Shown: one piece after another, positions 1 through 5,381 of the stretch
Layout of the letters: every line of letters begins with the position of its first letter
Numbering within the stretch: position 1 is the first letter of the stretch
From: Rhodospirillales bacterium
Lineage (GTDB): Bacteria > Pseudomonadota > Gammaproteobacteria > Steroidobacterales > Rariloculaceae
Reading direction: 5' to 3'
Assembly (NCBI GenBank): GCA_024640665.1
Contig: JAHEEO010000112.1
Location: 1-9,710, forward strand
DNA: 9,710 nt
Translations under genes and position numbers: made by a program
The notes under the pieces: generated by a model
What the model was told of the DNA's origin: nothing
Databases searched by the model: none
What the model saw: the letters and a program-made list of their open reading frames with translations, nothing else

Positions 1-570
1 CTGCGCCATCATGTGCGTCAATAGAGCATACGAAGCGATATTAAAGGGCACGCCCAGGAACACGTCGGCACTGCGCTGATATAGCTGGCAGGAGAGTTTT
101 CCATCAGCCACATAAAACTGGAAAAGTGCATGGCAGGGTGACAAAGCCATACGATCCAACTGACCGACATTCCACGCGCTGACAATAATGCGACGCGAAT
201 TCGGGTCTTCTCGAAGCAGCTTGATTGCCGCAGCGATTTGATCGACGCATTCACCATCCTGAGTCGGCCATGATCGCCACTGCGCGCCGTAAACGGGGCC
301 AAGGTCGCCTCGCTCATCGGCCCACTCGTCCCAGATACTGACGTTATTCTCATTGAGATAGGCAATGTTGGTATCGCCCTGCAGGAACCACAACAACTCA
401 TGAATGATTGACCTGAGATGCAGCTTCTTTGTCGTAAGCAGTGGAAATCCTGTACTCAGATCAAATCGCATTTGGTGGCCAAAGATGCTGAGCGTCCCGG
501 TGCCGGTACGATCGCCTTTTTGCGCACCGTCTTGTCTGATCAGGCGCAATAGATCCAGGTACTGCTTCAT
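1..570 (-). CDS. thyA: Thymidylate synthase ThyA, 3' end cut by window edge
   Basis: Thymidylate synthase makes dTMP from dUMP in the cytoplasm, with methylene-tetrahydrofolate as one-carbon donor and reductant. The minus frame from the ATG at 570-568 stays open to base 1 and gives 190 residues; the bacterial enzyme is usually about 264, so roughly the last quarter lies outside. Residue numbers match E. coli ThyA without a gap: Arg21, the Arg126-Arg127 pair in NSRRIIVSAWN, catalytic Cys146 in LSPCHALFQF, and Asn177 in VPFNIAS. It is the short form, lacking the insert seen in some Gram-positive enzymes. The start overlaps the lgt stop by four bases (ATGA), so translation is probably coupled to lgt; this lgt-thyA order is common in gammaproteobacteria. 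Nothing looks damaged. The identification is essentially certain. Confidence 0.98.
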   Translation of the reverse strand, partial: MKQYLDLLRLIRQDGAQKGDRTGTGTLSIFGHQMRFDLSTGFPLLTTKKLHLRSIIHELLWFLQGDTNIAYLNENNVSIWDEWADERGDLGPVYGAQWRSWPTQDGECVDQIAAAIKLLREDPNSRRIIVSAWNVGQLDRMALSPCHALFQFYVADGKLSCQLYQRSADVFLGVPFNIASYALLTHMMAQ

Positions 571-1355
571 GGCCTCGCCTCTTTACCCTGTCGATGAGCC
601 AGGAAAAATAATGCCAATCCAGCAATAACCATCGGTACGGAATAAATCTGCCCTCTGGTTACCCAGTCGAATGCGACATAGCGGCCGTTGTCTGGCACGC
701 GCACGAACTCGATGAGAAATCGGAACGCACCGTAAAACAGCAAGAAAAGTCCTGACACCGCCATGCGCGGACGCGGCTTGAGAGAATAAGCCCACAAAAT
801 CAGGAACAGCACGAGCCCTTCCAGCGCCGCTTCATACAACTGGCTTGCATGGCGAGCGACACCGTCAACCATTACGGACCACGGCGCATCCGGGCTTGTA
901 GTCTTGCCCCACAGCTCGCCATTGATGAAATTTCCAATGCGGCCAAAACCGAGCCCCGGCGGTACCCAGGGCGCTACGCGATCGGCCACGTCGAAAAACG
1001 GCAGCCCGATGCGCCGCGCAAACAACCAGAATGCGACCAATACCCCGATCAGGCCGCCGTGGAAGGACATACCGCCTTCCCAGATAAAAAATATACTGAT
1101 CGGATCACCAATAAAATTGCCGAGATCGTACAGCAGCATGTAACCGATTCGGCCACCTAAGATGACGCCCAGCATGATGTAGAAAACGAGATCGTCTACT
1201 TGCTCCTGCGTCAGGCTGCTGCCAGCACGATTAGCCCGCGCCCGCATGCCGAACCAGCCCACCAGAAATCCAGCAACGTACATGAGCCCATACCAGCGCA
1301 CCTGAACAAATCCGAGGTCAAGTGCGATGGGATCGAATTCGGGAAAAGTAAACAG
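567..1355 (-). CDS. lgt: Prolipoprotein diacylglyceryl transferase Lgt
   Basis: Lgt is the inner-membrane enzyme that transfers diacylglyceryl from phosphatidylglycerol to the lipobox cysteine of prolipoproteins, the first step of lipoprotein maturation. Counting from the CTG at 1355, the protein has 262 residues. It shows the family landmarks in order: FPEFDPIAL, WYGLMY, GGMSFHGGLIG with the conserved His (about 99), the signature GRIGNFINGELWG (about 138-150) with the essential-type Arg, and YGAFRFLIEFVRVPDNG near the C-terminus. Several hydrophobic segments fit the multi-spanning fold. The start is uncertain. An in-frame ATG at 1466 would add 37 low-hydrophobicity residues and overlap the divergent gene, and a TTG lies at 1412. 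Homologues begin only a few residues before FPEFDP, and a GGAG sits five bases before the CTG at 1355, so I chose that. Product very sure, start moderate. Confidence 0.96.
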   Translation of the reverse strand: MFTFPEFDPIALDLGFVQVRWYGLMYVAGFLVGWFGMRARANRAGSSLTQEQVDDLVFYIMLGVILGGRIGYMLLYDLGNFIGDPISIFFIWEGGMSFHGGLIGVLVAFWLFARRIGLPFFDVADRVAPWVPPGLGFGRIGNFINGELWGKTTSPDAPWSVMVDGVARHASQLYEAALEGLVLFLILWAYSLKPRPRMAVSGLFLLFYGAFRFLIEFVRVPDNGRYVAFDWVTRGQIYSVPMVIAGLALFFLAHRQGKEARP

Positions 1356-1454
1356 AACAACTCCGTTGCCACTGCTGAGCAGGCTTAATGACTTGAGGCG
1401 AGTAAGCTGCAAGTTTAAACGCCGCGACGTGCGCCCGCCAGCAAGTCGTTGCGC

Positions 1455-1463
1455 TGCTATAGT
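1455..1463 (+). promoter_or_regulatory. Extended -10 promoter for the DUF255 gene, implying a leaderless mRNA
   Basis: The bases TGCTATAGT form an extended -10: TG, one base, then TATAGT at 1458-1463, one mismatch from TATAAT. With usual spacing the first transcribed base is 1470, the G of the GTG start codon. No Shine-Dalgarno sequence lies between the hexamer and the GTG, which fits leaderless translation. No good -35 is seen, as is tolerated for extended -10 promoters. Confidence 0.4.
1457..1462 (-). promoter_or_regulatory. Possible -10 element for lgt-thyA
   Basis: On the minus strand the bases read TATAGC, a partial match to TATAAT lying within the same CTATAG core as the plus-strand -10. 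A transcript would start near 1450 and leave a leader of about 95 bases before the CTG proposed for lgt. No convincing -35 hexamer is visible. It also falls inside the longest possible lgt reading frame, which argues against the ATG at 1466 being the start. Confidence 0.3.
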
Positions 1464-1469
1464 CATCGC

Positions 1470-3545
1470 GTGAGTAACCGCCTAAGGAACGAGACCAGCC
1501 CTTATCTGCTGCAACATGCGGACAATCCCGTAGATTGGCACCCGTGGGACCCGCAAGCACTGGCACTCGCACGCTCGGCAAACAAGCCCATTCTGCTGTC
1601 CATAGGCTACTCCGCCTGTCACTGGTGCCACGTGATGGCGCATGAGAGCTTTGAAGACGCAGCGACAGCCGAATTGATGAATGCGCTGTTTATCAACATC
1701 AAGGTTGATCGCGAAGAACGCCCGGACATAGACCGGATCTATCAACTAGCCCATCAGGTGTTCATGGGACGCGGTGGCGGCTGGCCATTGACCGCCTTTT
1801 TAACGCCAGACGACCACTACCCGATTTTTGTCGGCACGTATTTTCCACGGGATGCCCGTTACGGGATGCCGGCCTTCAGCGATGTTTTGCAGCGGATTGC
1901 AGAATACGCGCGTCAAAAGCCCGCTGAAATCGAACAGCAGGGCGCGCGCCTCGTTCGCGCTCTGGACACGAGTGCGCGTTCGGATTTTGACCTCGGCGCG
2001 CAATTGTACGCTGCGCCGATTAATGCAGCGCTCGCGCGCCTGGCAGATAGTTTCGACGCTGCCAATGGCGGCTTTGGCACTGCGCCGAAGTTTCCTCATC
2101 CAAGCCACCTGGAGCTGCTGCTGAACGCGGCGACCCGCGAAGAACGGCAAGGCACACAAGAGCGTTCGCCACGCACTATCTTGCTGGCCACTTTAGGCGC
2201 TATGGCGAACCGCGGACTTTATGATCACCTCGGCGGCGGGTTCTTTCGCTACTGCGTCGATGCACAGTGGGCGATTCCGCACTTCGAGAAAATGCTCTAT
2301 GACAACGCTGCCTTACTCGGCGTTTATGCCGATGCGGCGGTAGTCACTGGCATGCAGAAGTTCGCACAAATCGCAAAGGCGACAGCTGCCTGGACGATTG
2401 GCGACATGCAAGCGCCGGACGGCGGTTTTTACTGCACCCGAGATGCCGACTCCGAAGGCGAAGAAGGCAAGTACTATGTGTGGAAGCCAGATGAAATTGC
2501 CAGCGTACTCGATGCGGAAGAACTCGGATTCGCAGCTCCGCACTACGGCTTAGACCGGCCACCCAACTTCGAATCCAAGCACTGGCATCTGCACAATGTA
2601 ATTTCGACAGACAAGCTCGCCGAAGAATTCGCTGTCACAACCGAACATGCTGATGCAATTATCAACAGCGCCCGTTCCAAATTGCTAAAACGGCGCAGTC
2701 AGCGCATTGCACCAAACCGCGACGAGAAACGCCTCGCAGCATGGAACGGCTTACTGATAGCGGGACTGGCGCGCACAGCGCGTCGAGTGAAAGACAGCAA
2801 ACTAGCCGAGTCCGCGACACGTGCTGTCGATTTTATTCGCAGCAATATGTTTCAGCATGGCGAATTGATGGCTACCTACAAAGATGGCCAAGCCCGCCAT
2901 CGGGCATATCTCGACGACTATGCTTTTCTTGCGCATGGCTTACTCGAATTACTGCAATGCCGCTTTCGCGCTGCCGACCTGGAGTTCGCAATCGAATTGC
3001 TCGATGCCTTGCTGCAACGCTTTGCCGATGAACAAGGCGGATTCTTCTTTACGGCCAACAACCATGAGAAATTGATTCATCGTCCAAAGCCATGGATGGA
3101 CGAGTCGATTCCATCCGGTAACGGCATTGCTGCATTGGCACTGCAAGGTTTTGGCCACTTGCTTGGCGAAACGCGTTATCTCGATGCTGCAACGGCAACT
3201 GTGCGGGCCGCCATGCCGCACATCGAACGCATCCCAGAAGCTCATGGCACATTACTGCGGGCGCTCGAAAACGAGCTGAGTCCACCCGATATCGTGGTTG
3301 TGCGTGGCGGCTCGAATGATCTGGGTCGTTGGCAGTCGGCGTTGGACGCTCACTTCGCGCCCCGCAGGATCTCAATCTGCATTCCGGCCGCGGCAGACAG
3401 CTTGCCGGGCTTGCTCCGACAGCGCGGCGCTGCAGATAGCACAATCGCCTATTGGTGCACAGGCATTGTCTGCGACGCACCGATGGAAAGATTTGCTACA
3501 TTCGCACAACGCGTATCCGCAGCACCGGTCGATGGGTCACGATAA
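1470..3545 (+). CDS. DUF255 / YyaL-SPATA20 family thioredoxin-domain protein
   Basis: This is a 691-residue member of the conserved family that includes bacterial YyaL and human SPATA20 (SSP411). The N-terminal part (about 1-165) is the thioredoxin-like Thioredox_DsbH domain: NETSPYLLQHADNPVDW, then SIGYSACHWCHVM with a CxxC-type pair at Cys50 and Cys53, and VDREERPDID. The rest resembles an alpha/alpha-barrel of the six-hairpin sugar-epimerase type, with HFEKMLYDNA near residue 271 and DADSEGEEGKYYVW near 325. Its biochemical function is not established; a redox or sugar-related role is only suggested by fold. The GTG at 1470 is chosen because homologues begin with S/T-NRLxNETSPYL at this point; an in-frame TTG at 1449 would add seven residues without support. 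No ribosome binding site precedes the GTG. There is no signal peptide, so it is probably cytoplasmic. Intact and full length. Confidence 0.95.
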   Translation: MSNRLRNETSPYLLQHADNPVDWHPWDPQALALARSANKPILLSIGYSACHWCHVMAHESFEDAATAELMNALFINIKVDREERPDIDRIYQLAHQVFMGRGGGWPLTAFLTPDDHYPIFVGTYFPRDARYGMPAFSDVLQRIAEYARQKPAEIEQQGARLVRALDTSARSDFDLGAQLYAAPINAALARLADSFDAANGGFGTAPKFPHPSHLELLLNAATREERQGTQERSPRTILLATLGAMANRGLYDHLGGGFFRYCVDAQWAIPHFEKMLYDNAALLGVYADAAVVTGMQKFAQIAKATAAWTIGDMQAPDGGFYCTRDADSEGEEGKYYVWKPDEIASVLDAEELGFAAPHYGLDRPPNFESKHWHLHNVISTDKLAEEFAVTTEHADAIINSARSKLLKRRSQRIAPNRDEKRLAAWNGLLIAGLARTARRVKDSKLAESATRAVDFIRSNMFQHGELMATYKDGQARHRAYLDDYAFLAHGLLELLQCRFRAADLEFAIELLDALLQRFADEQGGFFFTANNHEKLIHRPKPWMDESIPSGNGIAALALQGFGHLLGETRYLDAATATVRAAMPHIERIPEAHGTLLRALENELSPPDIVVVRGGSNDLGRWQSALDAHFAPRRISICIPAAADSLPGLLRQRGAADSTIAYWCTGIVCDAPMERFATFAQRVSAAPVDGSR

Positions 3546-3563
3546 CGCGGGAAGAAAGCTGAC

Positions 3564-3734
3564 CTAGTGGACCGTTGCCGAACATGGCACGTGCTCCAAC
3601 AACTCTTTCAACGCGAGTTCCGAGTCTTTGCTATGTAGCCATTCAGCCACTTGCGGCTTCCAAGCTGCAAGGTTCAGCTCGATAAGCTTAAAGTAGGCGT
3701 GCAAAGCCACAGCGGGAAGCTCAACAGCATTCAT
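3564..3734 (-). CDS. Uncharacterised 56-residue small protein
   Basis: I do not recognise this protein. The minus frame from the ATG at 3734 runs 57 codons to a TAG at 3566-3564. The product begins MNAVELPAVALHAYFKLIEL, is rich in Ala, Leu and Glu and likely mostly helical, has a central LAAWKPQVAEWL stretch, and carries one Cys near the end. It has no signal peptide or membrane segment. A GAGGAG lies 12 bases before the ATG, a long but usable spacing. The stop is only 18 bases from the convergent end of the DUF255 gene. It is 135 bases downstream of the M23 gene on the same strand and could be its co-transcribed partner. The same frame stays open about 30 codons upstream without an ATG or GTG, so it might be the remnant of a longer gene. 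Coding status is moderate. Confidence 0.5.
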   Translation of the reverse strand: MNAVELPAVALHAYFKLIELNLAAWKPQVAEWLHSKDSELALKELLEHVPCSATVH

Positions 3735-3750
3735 GGTTTCCAATATCTCC

Positions 3751-3828
3751 TCAGTAGGTACACGCCTTTTGCCAGTTAACGGCAGGGGCCTGCGAATTCT
3801 TGAATGGATATTGGGTCGGAGTGCTCAT
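3751..3828 (-). CDS. Possible 25-residue micro-ORF upstream of the small protein
   Basis: An ATG at 3828 opens a 25-codon frame ending in TGA at 3753-3751. The product begins MSTPTQYPFKNSQ and ends in KACTY. Its TGA overlaps the GAGGAG that would serve the 56-residue ORF, as in a translationally coupled leader. It has no visible Shine-Dalgarno sequence and is short enough to be chance, so this is recorded only as a candidate. Confidence 0.15.
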   Translation of the reverse strand: MSTPTQYPFKNSQAPAVNWQKACTY

Positions 3829-3869
3829 AATCAAGCTAGACAGAGCTCATTTAACGCAAGCCCCAGGTC

Positions 3870-4814
3870 CTAGTAGGCTGTTGCCAGGTCCCCACTCGCA
3901 TACTCAATCGGCGAATTGGCGGGCCCGGCGAATGACAGTGGTATGGATTCGATTGCGCCGCCAATGTTACGTTGCACAACAAAGTGCAGGTGCGGACCGG
4001 TACTGAAACCCGTATTGCCGGAATCCGCAATATACTCACCGCGCTGAATGCGTTGCCCCGGCTTTACGCGAATAGAATTCCAGTTCAAGTGTGCATATAA
4101 CGACATTGTGCCGTCATCATGCAGGACGCGAACGATATTGGCACGCGCAAGGTCGGTATTGGGATCAACGCCCGCCTCGAAGTACCCATCGGCAATTTGA
4201 ATGACGACACCCGCACGTGCGGCAACGACCCCCGTACCAACAGGCATGACGAAATCAATCGCGTGACGACTCGATGGATCGCCGTGGCTCAATGTCGATG
4301 GATACGCCTGCGAAACGGTAAAACTGTTCGCAAGAGCAAACGGAACACGATACGGCATGCTGGGTCGGTGCTCGACCCCTGGCTCACCTGGAATGTACTG
4401 ATACTCAATTTCGAAACGCATCGTTTCACGCGGGTCTTGCGGCAGCAGCCTGAGAAGCTCGACTTCACTGCGGGGTGCCAATACTCTGTTACCACGCAAC
4501 CGGCCGTTGTCGGTCAGGGCGACGTTGAACGAACCAGAAATCTGATATGCAATTTGCGTAGGACTGTAGTAAGTACTCTTTGCGATTAGCGCTATGCCAC
4601 CTTGAATCGAGCGCCTGACGATACTGACTTCTGGCGCCACGAGGGGCAGATCATAGTCGAACTCTTCTAGATTGGTTTCAGGGTCGTCGGGCAGGCGATC
4701 TGAATAGACCCAATTGCCATTTTCATCTTTATAGCGATACAGAGCTTGCGCTGCAGCCTGGCTGGCAAAGGCAATTGTTACAACGAGTGCCGCAAATATT
4801 TGCCGCAAAACCAC
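3870..4814 (-). CDS. Exported M23 (LytM-type) metallopeptidase with DUF4124 domain
   Basis: This is a 314-residue secreted zinc endopeptidase of the M23 family, which usually cut murein cross-links or regulate amidases. The start is placed at the GTG at 4814, eight bases after GGAG; the longer frame (to 4886) would put 24 residues before the signal peptide. Residues 1-22 form a signal peptide (LRQIFAALVVTIAFASQAAA). DUF4124 follows at about 24-60 (ALYRYKDENGNWVYSDRLP), then a beta-rich linker, then the catalytic domain from about 165 to 300. Zinc-site landmarks are Asp187 in HAIDF, His242 in SLYAHL and His275/His277 in GFSTGPHLHF. The first His ligand is ambiguous between His177 and His184 because the usual HxxxD spacing is not present. 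It lies 119 bases after the DUF6524-like gene. The real substrate cannot be read from the sequence. Confidence 0.92.
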   Translation of the reverse strand: MVLRQIFAALVVTIAFASQAAAQALYRYKDENGNWVYSDRLPDDPETNLEEFDYDLPLVAPEVSIVRRSIQGGIALIAKSTYYSPTQIAYQISGSFNVALTDNGRLRGNRVLAPRSEVELLRLLPQDPRETMRFEIEYQYIPGEPGVEHRPSMPYRVPFALANSFTVSQAYPSTLSHGDPSSRHAIDFVMPVGTGVVAARAGVVIQIADGYFEAGVDPNTDLARANIVRVLHDDGTMSLYAHLNWNSIRVKPGQRIQRGEYIADSGNTGFSTGPHLHFVVQRNIGGAIESIPLSFAGPANSPIEYASGDLATAY

Positions 4815-4933
4815 CAACCTTACTCCGCCTCTCAACACCAAGCTACAGTGATAGATAAGCCGCTGAACGCCCACGACGGCGCTCACATTATTGCCGCATC
4901 ATCCCTCTGGAACTCGCATCGAATCGGGGGCCG

Positions 4934-5356
4934 TCAATTGCCGACGTCGTCAACATCGTCAATATCCACCTGCCCGGTCCAGCGGCGGCGCAAATGCGAC
5001 CACGACATTCCCGCTGTCAGCACCGCGGCCAGCAATACCAGCAGCACCCATTGAAGCGTGCGCTCGTTACTGGGATCGATCAAACCGAAATCGATAATCA
5101 TCCATAAAATTGAACCGGCGACCGCTATGGCCAGCGTAGCACCCACCCAGCCGAGCGACCGAGCGCTCGCGCGCAGGAATACAACCCACGCAATCGTCAG
5201 AATCAACCCGGAAAACAACACAAACGGCGCCAGCTCTTGCCAATTGTTGACGGCCCAGCGCGAGTAATTGTATGGACTTGGATTCCAAGTCAAACATACG
5301 AGCCCAAATGCGAAAATATAGCGAACAGCTATGCCCGCTGGTGAAATAACCTTCAA
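4934..5356 (-). CDS. Small membrane protein, resembles DUF6524
   Basis: A 140-residue integral membrane protein with four predicted helices at about 8-24, 42-61, 69-88 and 101-118. It then has a short basic stretch (HLRRRW) and an acidic tail (DIDDVDDV). The N-terminal pattern of RYIFAFGLVCLTWNPSPYNYSRW resembles the proteobacterial DUF6524 family as I remember it; its function is unknown. The start is a TTG at 5356: no ATG or GTG lies in frame upstream before the stop, and homologues begin close to this point. A run of seven G (5367-5361 on the minus strand) sits four bases before it and can act as a wobble-paired ribosome binding site. It begins 25 bases after the double-HtrA gene stop, so the two are probably co-transcribed, which hints at a shared envelope role without proving it. 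Confidence 0.8.
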   Translation of the reverse strand: MKVISPAGIAVRYIFAFGLVCLTWNPSPYNYSRWAVNNWQELAPFVLFSGLILTIAWVVFLRASARSLGWVGATLAIAVAGSILWMIIDFGLIDPSNERTLQWVLLVLLAAVLTAGMSWSHLRRRWTGQVDIDDVDDVGN

Positions 5357-5360
5357 GGTG

Positions 5361-5367
5361 CCCCCCC
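5361..5367 (-). promoter_or_regulatory. Seven-G tract acting as ribosome binding site of the DUF6524-like gene
   Basis: The minus strand reads seven G, then CACC, then the TTG start. G5 can pair with the anti-Shine-Dalgarno CCUCC through one G-U wobble, and no other ribosome binding site is present. Because it is a homopolymer, slippage would change the spacing to the start codon. Confidence 0.4.
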
Positions 5368-5381
5368 AAAATTGCCGGCCG

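Noticed and set aside
3774..3792. Short inverted repeat TGCC-AGTTAAC-GGCA and nearby GCAGGGGCCTGC
   Set aside because: The stem is only four perfect pairs, and there is no U-tract downstream on the minus strand (it reads AAAA), so it does not qualify as a terminator.
3861..3893. Direct repeat CCAGGTCC around the M23 stop codon
   Set aside because: Two copies of eight bases, one coding and one not, with no further copies or flanking element; chance is sufficient.
4119..4589. Plus-strand frame of 156 codons
   Set aside because: It lies wholly inside the M23 gene on the other strand, has no recognisable domain and is rich in Arg, Thr and Asn, as expected of an antisense shadow.
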